A stretch of 64,000 nucleotides of DNA from Morinoia aosen (Eukaryota; Arthropoda; Malacostraca; Amphipoda; Talitridae): the NCBI GenBank assembly GCA_030386875.1, contig CM059569.1:46229842-46293841 (forward strand), read 5' to 3'. This document shows, piece by piece, positions 51,535 to 61,639 of the stretch (the stretch's first letter is position 1; every line of letters starts with the position of its first letter). The position numbers were made by a program, and so were the translations under genes. The notes under the pieces were generated by a model. It ran no database searches, had not been told where the DNA came from, and saw nothing but the letters and a program-made list of their open reading frames with translations.

Positions 51535-54500
51535 TTAAAGGTCCATTCTCACCACAGGCTTCCGAGCCCGGGTAGACCTGCGTGAGATGTTAGCACTTGG
51601 AGGCTCGTGCATCCTAGCCTCCTGGGTGGGAGTCGGGTAATCAGGTGTTCCGGTGTCAGGTTCATTGGTCGGAGGTGGTGGGTATGAATTTTGAGCAGGT
51701 TGTGGAAACACGACGGTTTCCTCCGTAGGTTGTTCCAAGGGTTCAGGGATGGTGTTCGAGCGGGTAATAACTTGGTCCTGGTGTCGACGAACGACCTCTC
51801 CCCCCTTCAGTTGGCACTTGTAGGATACCGGGCCTGTTTTCTCAATGGTGGTAGCAGGGGTCCATTTTGGGGAACCCGGCGTGTATTGACGGACCATCAC
51901 AGGAGACTCCGGCGGAATATCAACCGCTCGAGACCCTGGGTGGTATCTTTTCTGAGCGTCCTGGCGTTGAGCAACTTTGGACGCGATTGCTTCTGACGGC
52001 CAGAGCAGATCAAGACGAGAGCGAACTTTTCTGCCTAACATCAGTTCGGCGGGCGTAACACCTGTTGTCGTGTGGGGTGTTAGCCGATAGTTGAACAGAA
52101 ACCTGTCTAGTGCTAGGCGTAGGGGTTCCGTTGACTTTCGTATATTCTTCTTGAAAGTTTGTACCATGCGCTCTGCCAGTCCATTAGTTGAAGGGTGGTA
52201 TGGTGCGCTCGTAATATGTCGCATACCACATGCCTTCACAAATTCTTGGAATTCGGCCGATGTGAAACACGTTGCATTGTCAGAAACAATTGTTACTGGA
52301 AATCCAAATGTCGCAAAAGTGTGTTTCAGGCACGAGATCGTTTCGCTAGAGGTTGTAGTAGATGTGGGAAAAATTTCAACCCACTTAGAGTGTGCATCCA
52401 CGATCACTAGATAGTATTTTCCATCCATTGGGCCCGCGTAGTCAATGTGTATGCGATGCCAAGGCTTCGCAGGCCATTCCCACGGATGGAGTTCAGCTTT
52501 CGTTGGTGCAGCTCGAGTGCTCAGGCACTCGCTGCATGACTTAGTCGTTTCTTCTAAATCTTTGTCCAGCAGCGGCCACCATACATAGCTGCGAGCTAAC
52601 TCCTTCATCCTGGATGATCCAGCATGGCCAGAGTGCAGTTCGTTCACAATGGCTTGTCTGAGAGCTTGGGGTACAATAATTCTTGCTCCCCAGAGTACAC
52701 AGCCATTTTGTGTGGACAATTCGTCTCGCCTCCTAGTAAACGGAGCAAGATCAGGGTCACCAATTACCGTCAAAGGCCAGCCTACTTGGCAGTATTTGTA
52801 TACCTTTGAAAGTACGGGGTCCCTTAGGGTGCCGTCGCGGATGTGGGTGCTGGTGACTGGAGCTGACTCAAGGAAATTAACTAAGGACGTCCATTCCGCA
52901 GGAATAGGTGTGGCTTCCTCGGGAGTTGTCAAAGGTAGACGACTGAGAGCATCAGCTGTGCACAACAGCACGCCGGACCGGTGACGCAAGGTGAACTTGT
53001 AGGACTGCAGTAGTAAAGCCCACCTTTGAATGCGCCCGGATGCCATCGGAGGAATGCTTCTACCCGGATCAAATAGTCCTAACAAAGGTTTGTGGTCCGT
53101 AACCACAGTGAAATCCTGTCCCCACAGGTAGCAATGAAATTTTCGAAGTGCGAACACCATAGCTAGGGCTTCTTTCTCAGTTTGAGAGTAGTTGCGTTCT
53201 GTTGCTGTTAGAGTTCGGGAGGCAAAATAGGCGGGGCGTTCAATCCCATCAATAAGGTGACACAGCACCGCTCCCACACCATACGCACTACTGTCAGCCA
53301 CTACCACTATGGGTTTATGAGGGTCAAAGTGGACTAGAGTCTGAGAGTCCAGGAGGGCTTGTTTAGATTTCTGGAAGGCTCTCTCCTGACTTGCATCCCA
53401 TTTCCAAGGGGTTTTGTCTCTCAGTAAGGTATTTAGGGGCTCCAGCATAGTTGCAGATGATTTTAGAAATTTCCTATAGAAATTTAGCAGCCCAAGGTAG
53501 GCTCTCAGTTGAGTTACATTAGTAGGAGCTGGTGCATTCTGGATTGCTGCTACCTTCTCTGCAGTGGGGTGCAATCCATCCTTGTCAATTTGGTATCCAA
53601 GGTAGGATACCTGTGGCACTCCAATTTGGCATTTATCCATTTTCAGTTTTAGTCCTGCCGCCTGTAGTTTAGATAAGACTTGATAGAGACGCTTGTTGTG
53701 CTCTTGCTCATTAGTGGCACTCACCAGGACGTCATCCAGGTAGCAGAACACTCCTGGGAGGCCCTGCAATAGTCCTTCCATGGCACGCTGAAAGATTCCA
53801 GGTGCGGACGCAATTCCAAAACTGAGACGGTTGTAGGCAAATAAACCTCTGTGGGTGTTTATTACCGTGAGTTCCTTGGAGTCTTCATCCAAGGGTAGTT
53901 GAGCGTATGCCTGAGACATATCTAGCTTGGAGTATATAACTCCTCCTGCTAACCCGCTAAATAGATCTTCCACTCTGGGTATAGGGTAGGTATCAAGCCT
54001 AGTGGCTCTGTTGACTGTTAATTTGTAGTCCCCACAGATGCGGATGCTTTGATCAGCCTTGAGCACAGGGACGATCGCCGCTGCCCATCTCGAGTATTGT
54101 ACAGGGGTGAGGATACCTTCCTGCACCAGTCTATCAAGTTCTGCCTCCACCTTAGGTCTCAGTGTGTAAGGCACGTTCCTGGCCTTACAAAACTTTGGTG
54201 GTACAGCTGGATCCACTTCTATTTTGAAATTCCTTCCCTTAAAGCAACCTAGACCTGGTTGAAAAAGGTCAGGGAATTTATTTGCTAACTCTTCAGGGCA
54301 GGTGGTCAATTTGTTGACATTATTTGATACTATAGTTAGCCCAAGGGAATCAATCAGGTCCCTACCCAGCAAAGCTGGCCCCTCCCTGTCTACAATCACA
54401 ATAGTTGTTAGTTGAGGAACCATATTACCAGATTCACGCTGGATGTTAGCTCTAATCTCTCCGCAAACTACTAGCTCCGCTCCCCCATAAGTCCTAAGCT

Positions 54501-55551
54501 TAACATCAGAAAGTCTCAGCTCGGGTCTGGACTTGGCTGGTATTTTAGAGTAGGTGGCCATTGAAAGGATAGACCTGGCAGCACCTGTATCTACCTCCAT
54601 CTCTAATGGCACACCATTTAGTAACAATTTTATTTTGATTGGGGGTTTCATTTCCTCGGCTATTGAGAAAATCTCTCCATAACAGCCTAGATTAGCAACT
54701 GGATAGTCTGCACAGGCTGCATTGTTAGTTCTATTAGGGTTAGGGTGGTGTTCCCTCCCCCTTTTCTCATGCATAGCATGCACAAAATTATTTTTGTTGT
54801 CTTTAGCAGAATTTTGCTTTTTCAATTTAAAGCAACACTTCTTAAGATGGCCTTTTTGGCCACAACCATGACAAACACTGTCTTTATAGGGGCAATCTCT
54901 ACGCCAGTGCAGATTACCACAGCCGCTGCATGCTGATTTGGGGCTAGCTTGAGCCTGAGTTTTGCCCTGAGGCTTAATAGCAGTTTGCTTTACTCTATGC
55001 TGGCCCACATTTAGTATGGAATTAGGTTGCCTTAACACAACCGTCTCCCTCAGTTGAGTTTCTTTGGCAGTTGCCAGATCCACGGCTTTTTTCCATGTGA
55101 GGTCATTTTCATTGAGCAAACAATTTTGAACATCATTACTGGCCACACCCAGTATTAACCTATCTAGCAGAGTTTCTTCCAGAACTTCCTGTTTGAAATT
55201 ACAGGTGTCTGAAAGGGCCTTTAAGCTAGCCACAAAATCAGCAATGCTCTCCCCTTGTTTCTGGTTCCGCTTATGGAACCTTAATCTTTCAAAGATCTGG
55301 TTGCGTGTCGGCTTAAAATGCCGTCTTAACGCTTCCATGATCTCCTCATAGGTAGCATCTAAAAGTCTTTTAGGTGATAGTAGGTCTTTGGTCAACCTAA
55401 CAATTTTAGGACCCACCAGAGCAATAAATGTTTTAGCTTTATTTGAATCTTCCACTTTATTAATACTAAGGAAGCAGTTTAGCCTGACTTCATATTCTGG
55501 GAATTCTTCCTCTAAAGGATTGAATTCTCCCACTGAGCCTAGCATTGGCAT
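51535..55551 (-). CDS. gag-pol: Element C gag-pol single ORF (1338 aa)
   Basis: Gag and Pol fused in one frame. N-terminal gag with LRRHFKPTRNQIFERLRFHK, typical of the K02A2.6-like/Mag-type arthropod gypsy group. Two zinc knuckles at about 208-245 (CSGCGNLHWRRDC and CHGCGQKGHLKKCC). Protease VDTGAARS (about 318). RT with CYLDDVLVSA (about 600). RNase H with VVADSSAYG and TDHKPL. Integrase zinc region (H...H...CSEC) and core with D in HIDYAGPM, D in VSDNATCFTS and E in GLAERMVQ. The second integrase block reads DNATCF where many relatives have DNG-x-QF; the catalytic Asp is kept. Start ATG at 55551 (MPMLGSVGEF). No internal stop or frameshift. Confidence 0.93.
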   Translation of the reverse strand: MPMLGSVGEFNPLEEEFPEYEVRLNCFLSINKVEDSNKAKTFIALVGPKIVRLTKDLLSPKRLLDATYEEIMEALRRHFKPTRNQIFERLRFHKRNQKQGESIADFVASLKALSDTCNFKQEVLEETLLDRLILGVASNDVQNCLLNENDLTWKKAVDLATAKETQLRETVVLRQPNSILNVGQHRVKQTAIKPQGKTQAQASPKSACSGCGNLHWRRDCPYKDSVCHGCGQKGHLKKCCFKLKKQNSAKDNKNNFVHAMHEKRGREHHPNPNRTNNAACADYPVANLGCYGEIFSIAEEMKPPIKIKLLLNGVPLEMEVDTGAARSILSMATYSKIPAKSRPELRLSDVKLRTYGGAELVVCGEIRANIQRESGNMVPQLTTIVIVDREGPALLGRDLIDSLGLTIVSNNVNKLTTCPEELANKFPDLFQPGLGCFKGRNFKIEVDPAVPPKFCKARNVPYTLRPKVEAELDRLVQEGILTPVQYSRWAAAIVPVLKADQSIRICGDYKLTVNRATRLDTYPIPRVEDLFSGLAGGVIYSKLDMSQAYAQLPLDEDSKELTVINTHRGLFAYNRLSFGIASAPGIFQRAMEGLLQGLPGVFCYLDDVLVSATNEQEHNKRLYQVLSKLQAAGLKLKMDKCQIGVPQVSYLGYQIDKDGLHPTAEKVAAIQNAPAPTNVTQLRAYLGLLNFYRKFLKSSATMLEPLNTLLRDKTPWKWDASQERAFQKSKQALLDSQTLVHFDPHKPIVVVADSSAYGVGAVLCHLIDGIERPAYFASRTLTATERNYSQTEKEALAMVFALRKFHCYLWGQDFTVVTDHKPLLGLFDPGRSIPPMASGRIQRWALLLQSYKFTLRHRSGVLLCTADALSRLPLTTPEEATPIPAEWTSLVNFLESAPVTSTHIRDGTLRDPVLSKVYKYCQVGWPLTVIGDPDLAPFTRRRDELSTQNGCVLWGARIIVPQALRQAIVNELHSGHAGSSRMKELARSYVWWPLLDKDLEETTKSCSECLSTRAAPTKAELHPWEWPAKPWHRIHIDYAGPMDGKYYLVIVDAHSKWVEIFPTSTTTSSETISCLKHTFATFGFPVTIVSDNATCFTSAEFQEFVKACGMRHITSAPYHPSTNGLAERMVQTFKKNIRKSTEPLRLALDRFLFNYRLTPHTTTGVTPAELMLGRKVRSRLDLLWPSEAIASKVAQRQDAQKRYHPGSRAVDIPPESPVMVRQYTPGSPKWTPATTIEKTGPVSYKCQLKGGEVVRRHQDQVITRSNTIPEPLEQPTEETVVFPQPAQNSYPPPPTNEPDTGTPDYPTPTQEARMHEPPSANISRRSTRARKPVVRMDL

Positions 55552-55768
55552 TTTTACCCAGCTTTACAGCTAATTGTCAGATATCTACCTGAAATAGTAG
55601 TAGCAACAATATCAGTTGCAAGAGTAGCCAATTCAAGAGGCTGTAATAATACACCTTGTTAAAAAAAAATCAGAAATTTACAGCATCAATACTCTAGTCA
55701 CTGAATAATAATATAAATTCTGAGTTCCTTCATTAGTCTAGCCTCTCCCAATAGTTCTACAAAAAATA

Positions 55769-55781
55769 ATCCTCGTCGCCA
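55769..55781 (-). promoter_or_regulatory. Element C primer binding site (tRNA-Ser type)
   Basis: TGGCGACGAGGAT, one base inside the 5' LTR, is complementary to the 3' end I recall for tRNA-Ser(GCT). Confidence 0.75.
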
Positions 55782-55782
55782 G

Positions 55783-56192
55783 TATTATAGATTGGATAGC
55801 CCTACACTAGAGCACAGCAAGGGTTCCACATAGACACAACATAGTTATAGTACTGAACACAATACAATTCAATGATACAGCAAGTTAGGTAAATAGTTCA
55901 CTCACCTCTTGGATACCTTAACTTTATACTCAAATGTCGGTACTGTGGCTAGTGAGAGTAGAGCGGAGATAGACGGAAATATATAGAATAGGATAGTATA
56001 GAATTAGTACATTAGTTTAGAACTTAAGAAGTTAGATACCAACCACAGTAGTTAATTATGTACACACTCGGTCAACATTTACTTGTTGTTGAATCCGAGG
56101 CCAATTGCAGACTGACTCGCAAGTGTTGCCCTATCGAGCGTTGCCAACTTTCGGTCTCTCTAACTAGAACTTACACTACTCGCTATATTACA
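55783..56192 (-). repeat. Element C 5' LTR
   Basis: 410 bp, identical by eye to the 3' LTR at 51060-51469. Confidence 0.92.
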
Positions 56193-56197
56193 CCTGC

Positions 56198-57777
56198 AGT
56201 TTTCCATTCATGATTCGATACTCGGAACGAACGCGGCGGAATTGCCGGCGTTCGTTGTCGATAGCGTCTTTGTGTAATGGCGGAACATCACACCGTCGTC
56301 TCTTGTCACTACTCCGTGACTATAATTCACTATAGGCATGTGTTATAGTAGCATTTATTCTTTTTTTTACAAACCGACTTGCAGTAGTTTTAAATTACGA
56401 AAAGTATTCATGTCTATGCTTGCTAAGTTTTGGAATTTCATTTCTTAATTCCATACTCTTTGAAACCTTTACGTAACCGCACTTATTTCAATATAAAACA
56501 TTTCAATAAAATTTAATTTAACTCATCGCATTCTTGTGACAAACACCCACTACCATCTGCCTATCTTGAGTGTGTGCAAATTGCTGGCGGCTTGGCTGAG
56601 GCCGACGTGTAAAGCCGCCCGGCTAAATCGCCGCACGGAATTTTTCTGCTTTCGTTTTTCTTCGCGTATTTTCCTTCTGTGAAATCAACGTTTAGGTTTC
56701 CTTTTCCTTTTATCATTGGGGATATATATATTCCTTTTATTCCTTCATTATTGCAAACGATATTTATCAGTAAATTTCAGTAGAATTTATAAATGAACTT
56801 TAGGAATTTCTTTTCTCTGTATTCTTGTACCGTTATGGAGATTTTCTAGAGTACATAAAGAAGCTTAAATCTTCATGTTAAGCATTTCCTTAATTACTAA
56901 ATTCTTAAATTTCATGCCTTGCATTTAAAGCAAGAGCATTTGTATCAGAATCTCTTAATTGATTTTTTCCTATCCGTCCTTAAGTTAGCTGGTGTTGGAT
57001 CTGTAGGACTTTCTCGGAGTGATCTACTTTATGGGAGTTTTATCATGTACTTTGGGATAACTTCAGTGTGAAATTTCCTTGATGTCTCCTTGGACTGCTC
57101 ATCCAGCTTCTTGGACTCCTTGCAGGACCTCTACATCATCGCCATACACACAACACTCACAGTTTTGAATCTCCCTGGGTTCCTGAGTGCCATGCTAAAT
57201 GCTATTCTCACATAAGCTGTGACTTAACTTGCTCCTACCAATATGAGCTGTGACATAATATGCTAAATGCTAAGGACCTGGGCTTACTAGTATCCTAGTA
57301 TGCTATGCTAATATGAGCAGTAACTTAACTTGCTCCTGCTAATGTGCTAATGTGCTAATGTGCCGACTTGCTTCTACTCACATGAGCCGGATTTAACTTG
57401 CTCACTCACACCTCACCTTATTTTGAGTCATTAGTTCTACCTGAGCTACGTCATTGACCCTCGCTCAATTATCTCAAATTGCCTAATTCAAGTTCCCAAA
57501 TACAACTCACTCACCCTGCCTACTCCATCGCGTGACGGCCTTCGCCAACGCCAGCCTGGCTCTCCGGCACGGATTGCCCACCTAGACAAGCTCTCCGAGA
57601 TCAAGATCCAAGCCAGTTCTCCTTGGTTTTCCTTCGATAAACTACACGGCAGGAAAAAGCTGAGTTAACCAAAAATTGTCATTCATTATCCCTCTTATAG
57701 TCGCTCAAATTTACTTGTCGAGAGATGTTGTAGTCTTTGCCCGTCAATTCACCCCAGCGGACAATCAGACCTACACA
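56198..57777 (+). repeat. Element B 5' LTR, right part
   Basis: Resumes with AGTTTTCCATTCATGATTCG, as in the uninterrupted 3' LTR at about 63575. The last ~650 bp (from about 57120, ACCTCTACATCATCGCC) align with the LTR of element A; the part before that is absent from A. The extreme LTR end is inferred by comparison with A. Confidence 0.85.
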
Positions 57778-57778
57778 C

Positions 57779-57788
57779 TGGTGACCCC
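57779..57788 (+). promoter_or_regulatory. Element B primer binding site (tRNA-Trp-like)
   Basis: TGGTGACCCC matches the complement of the 3' end I recall for tRNA-Trp for 10 nt, then diverges. The leader after it aligns with that of A, so the PBS itself differs between the two elements. Confidence 0.6.
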
Positions 57789-58356
57789 AGTTAAAATAAC
57801 CCAAAACTTTCTTAAAAAAACTTAAAAACAATTCAACTCGATAAGTGTTTGAGAGATTGTGAGAGGATAATTTTGGCATGTCATTGTAGTGATAAATTTC
57901 CCATGTCGTAGTCTTTGAGAATTTTCTATAGATGTCACTGTGCTAATCTTTCTCTGAGCAGCTCTAAAAAAAATTTTTATGCTGTTTCCTGTCTTTGTTT
58001 TATGTGCCTCAGTAGGTAGGAAAAATATTTTTCTCCTATTTCCGTGCTTTGCATTTATTTCTGACTACCGTAAAAATTTTCGCTTCCATTTTCTCTCCTT
58101 CCGTTTTTCAACGTTAAGGATTGATTGATTAAGTAGGAAAATAATTTTTTTCTCACCTGCTTTATTTTTGTGCCTACGCCAAAATTGCCGCATACCGCAT
58201 AATTTTTTTCTCGTTTCCAATTTCATATTTCCTTCCTTCTGTTTCAACTTAATTTGAATGATTGTGTAGGTAAAGAAATAGCGCAAACCCTGCCACTTAA
58301 TTCCAAGTCATAGGCATTGATACCATTAATTGTGCATCCCAAAAGAGATCGCTAGC

Positions 58357-59337
58357 ATGACTGAATCAGATAATGAAGATCGAGCCCCCACAAATCCCAT
58401 TAGGCTCCCTCCCTTCATTCCGGAGGACGCCCACACCTGGTTTCAACAGTGTGAGGCGATGTTTAGGTATCATAAAGTAACCAGTAACACGGACCAATTC
58501 TACGCCCTTGTTTCCGCAGCCCCCACAAAATTGTTGAATGATTCAAATCAATTGCTCGAAAGCCCGCCCGCCGTTGATCCGTACGGCACCTTAAAAAGAA
58601 AGATTCTGCAGAAGTTGCAGATGTCCGATGCGGACAAATTCCGAAATTTGGTAGACGCCTCAGCTATTCCTTCTGTCTCTAGCTCTTTCTCTCCCACTTC
58701 GCTAGTGAAAGAATTGCGGAAACTCGCTACGGGTGTTGCCGTAGCTGAGGGATTCCTGAAGGAAGTTTTCATGACTAAGCTTCCACAAAATGTGCGCCCA
58801 TTTCTATCGCTAGCAGGCCCCGATCAAACGCTGGAAAAGCTAGCGGAGTCCACCGAGACGGTGATGCGCAACATCAATTCGCCACAAGCACCGCAAGTTG
58901 CGTCCCTTAATGCAGCTGCCGCAAATTTTAGCCCCGCAAATACCCAGAATCAATCCGCAGCCACAATAGACAAGTTGCAGCAAGACATCGCTGAGATAAA
59001 GCAAGCTTTACAGAATTGCCAGTTAGGTCAGAGTGGTCAGAGCGTAGCTCACATTCAGCAAGGCCCAGAGAGATTCCAAAGCCACCAAAATGCCTACGAC
59101 TATCCTTATGACTATCCTTCCAACTATCATCCATTTCCTCCTCCTCAACGCTTTGATAGAGGTAGATCTTATGATAGGTCAAATCAAGACCGCCGCTTCA
59201 GGTCGCGCTCTCGTGATGCCAGTGGTAATTTATGCTGGTACCACATGAAATTTGGTGACCAAGCTCGCAAATGTGCCTCTAGATACTGTCCGCGTTATAC
59301 CGAAATGACTTCGGGAAACGCGAACAGCAACGCATAG
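58357..59337 (+). CDS. gag: Element B gag
   Basis: 326 residues from ATG 58357 (MTESDNED). Same plan as element A gag: LPPFIPEDAHTWFQQCEAMF, Gln-rich segment, Arg/Ser-rich region and CWYHMKFGDQARKC motif. The stretch around residues 35-80 is clearly more diverged from A than the rest. Complete, no internal stop. Confidence 0.88.
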   Translation: MTESDNEDRAPTNPIRLPPFIPEDAHTWFQQCEAMFRYHKVTSNTDQFYALVSAAPTKLLNDSNQLLESPPAVDPYGTLKRKILQKLQMSDADKFRNLVDASAIPSVSSSFSPTSLVKELRKLATGVAVAEGFLKEVFMTKLPQNVRPFLSLAGPDQTLEKLAESTETVMRNINSPQAPQVASLNAAAANFSPANTQNQSAATIDKLQQDIAEIKQALQNCQLGQSGQSVAHIQQGPERFQSHQNAYDYPYDYPSNYHPFPPPQRFDRGRSYDRSNQDRRFRSRSRDASGNLCWYHMKFGDQARKCASRYCPRYTEMTSGNANSNA

Positions 59338-59355
59338 TAGCGAGTACTGCGTTGC
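59313..59355 (+). promoter_or_regulatory. Element B gag-pol -1 frameshift signal
   Basis: GGGAAAC at 59313-59319, 7-nt spacer, stem 59327-59334 (GCAACGCA) with 59348-59355 (TGCGTTGC), now fully Watson-Crick where A has a G-U pair. Gag stop 59335-59337 lies in the loop. Confidence 0.8.
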
Positions 59356-61332
59356 CGCATTCCCAGACTACTCGCCTCCTTACCATTCTCGATCCCGTTA
59401 CCAAATATCGATTTCTCATCGACACTGGCTCAAGCGTGTCAATTATCCTAGCCACGGCAAAAGACAAAAACAACCCATTGTTGGCGACATTACGCGCCGC
59501 AAACGGCACGCCAATTCCTTGTTACGGTGAAAGAGTATTAGAGTGCAGTCTGGGATTGAGGCGATCTTTCCTTTTCACCTTCTTAATCGCGGAAGTCCAA
59601 GAGCCTATCATTGGCGCGGATTTCCTAGAGAAGTATGGGATTATTGTAGATGTTAAAAACCGTAGAATTAGGGACGAGGAGACACAGATCTCAATTCCCG
59701 CTGGTAGCATAACTAGAGCAAATGTCTTGCATTCCTTCTCGATTGCTTTCAAGGAGGAGTGCATGTTTGAACAAGAACTTAAAAATTTCCCAGCATTAAC
59801 AAACCCTAACTTAGCTTCTAATAACATGCAAACATGCACAAAGCACTTCATAGAGACGCAAGGTCCGCCAGTTTTCTCCCGTGCAAGGCGATTGCCGCCT
59901 GACCGATTGGCGTTAGCCAAGAAAGAATTTGCGCGCATGCTCGAAAATGGCATTATCCGCAGTTCCAAAAGTCCTTGGGCTAGTCCTCTTTTGCTAGTAC
60001 CCAAGGCTAACGGTGAATTCAGACCGTGCGGGGATTTCCGCAGGTTGAACGCCGTTACTTTACCTGATCGATACCCTATTCCCTACCTTCATGATTTCAG
60101 TGCAAATTTAGAGGGAGCACAAATTTTCTCTAAGATAGACCTGCAGTCTGCCTTCCATCAAATCCCCTTGGATGAGTCTGCGATTCCTAAGACCGCGGTA
60201 ATCACTCCGTTTGGTCTCTTTGAATTCCTGAAGATGCCATATGGCTTGAGGAACGCTCCTCAGACGTTCCAAAGGCACATGGCTGAAATTTTCTCTGATC
60301 TCACTTTCGCCTATGTCTATCTAGACGACATCCTAGTGGCATCCACAACCCCAGAGTTGCGCAAAGACCATCTTAGGGTCGTTTTTCAAAAACTGTCCGA
60401 CAATGGACTCCTCGTAAATCCTGAGAAATGTGAGTTCGGAAAGTCATCACTGATTTACTTAGGTCATGAAATTTCTAGCCTAGGTCTAAAACCTTTGCCT
60501 TCCAAAGTAGAAGTGATCAAAAACTTTCCTCTTCCACAGACCCAGAAGGAACTAAGAAGGTTCCTAGGTTCTGTTAACTTCTATCATCGTTTCATACGCA
60601 ACTGTGCCCAAACTTTAGCGCCCTTGTCTGACCTCCTCGAACCGAAACGAAAAGGAAAATCTATTGAGGTAAAATGGACAGAAGAAGCGCGCAAGGCTTT
60701 TGAGGAAATAAAGCACAAGTTAGCTTCCGCGACGGAACTATCCTACCCTATTGCTAATGCTGATTTCAGCCTCGTTGTGGACGCATCCAGTACCGCCGTA
60801 GGTGCTGTTTTGCAACAACAAGTAGGTACTAATATCTCTCCTCTTGCTTTCTTTTCCAAAAAGCTGTCGCCCACTGAGCGTGCTTATAGCGCGTTCGGTA
60901 GGGAACTTCTTGCTATCTACTTATCTGTGAGACACTTTCGCTATGCTCTAGAGGCGAGGGAGTTTGTGATCTACACAGATCACAAACCTCTGACCTCAGC
61001 GATCAAAATGCCTTCTGAAAGACATTCCCCAAGGGAAGCTCGACACTTGTCGTTTATAAGTCAGTTTACCACTGACATCCGCTTCATAAAAGGGTTGGAC
61101 AATACTGTCGCTGATTGCCTATCGCGCATAAATACTGTCCAAACCAGTGGTGAAATCACTTTTGGTAATATTTCCAAAACTCAGAAGGAGGATCCTGAAC
61201 TTCAGGACCTTCTCAAACCTTCTAACACTTCCTCTCTGAAATTAACCTTGGTTGACGGCGTGTACCGTGATGCCGAGCGACTTTCTCGTTTGTACCTTCC
61301 TGCAACTCTCCGCAGAGTAGCTATCAGGTTAA
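59320..61332 (+). pseudogene. pol: Element B pol, 5' part (protease, RT, RNase H, start of integrase)
   Basis: In the -1 frame to gag. Protease DTGSSVS, RT with YLDD, RNase H with TDHKPL are intact. After LPATLRRVAI the frame runs into a SINE and stops at 61338-61340. Not expected to give a working integrase. Confidence 0.88.
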
Positions 61333-61338
61333 CAGGTT

Positions 61339-61618
61339 AACATCGGCATCTTTGGGATGCTTTATTTCCAATCAAGCCTGATACATATGATCTTAGCATT
61401 GGTTTTTCAAATGTCTTATAACTAAGCCTATATATAGGACACCATGACGGTTCCCCCGTAAAGCCGGTACCCATTTCCGACACCTGGGTTGAGTGGGGTA
61501 TTGTGCTTGAGCTTTCCCTTATACCCAACGGGGAAAATCTTCGCGCCAGCGCTGGGAACGAACCCGCGACTTCCAGCATACAAGTCCGATCCCTTAACCG
61601 CTGTGCCACGGAGAGCAC
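61339..61618 (-). mobile_element. tRNA-derived SINE, copy 3, inside element B pol
   Basis: Best-preserved head of the three: TGGCACAGCGGTTAAGG (A box) and CGGGTTCGTTCCC (B box) on the minus strand. The 3' end has GGAAATAAAGCATCC but lacks the TTTG tail; instead AGGTTAACAGGTTAAC joins the pol sequence. At the head side CCTGCATTACCAT is present twice in tandem (about 61622-61650), so the junction was rearranged; no clean target duplication. Confidence 0.85.
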
Positions 61619-61639
61619 AGTCCTGCATTACCATCCTGC

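Larger units (their letters stand above)
51060..56192 (-). mobile_element. Element C: complete young gypsy-type retrotransposon in the LTR of B
   Basis: 5133 bp on the minus strand with target duplication CCTGC (51055-51059 and 56193-56197). Two 410-bp LTRs (51060-51469 and 55783-56192) appear identical by eye. A single long ORF, PBS and PPT are present. Everything needed for movement looks intact, so this is a candidate active copy. Confidence 0.95.

Noticed and set aside
50511..57777. Two separate solo LTRs flanking element C
   Set aside because: The two parts join seamlessly when compared with the 3' LTR of B and are separated by the 5-bp duplication of C, so they are one LTR.
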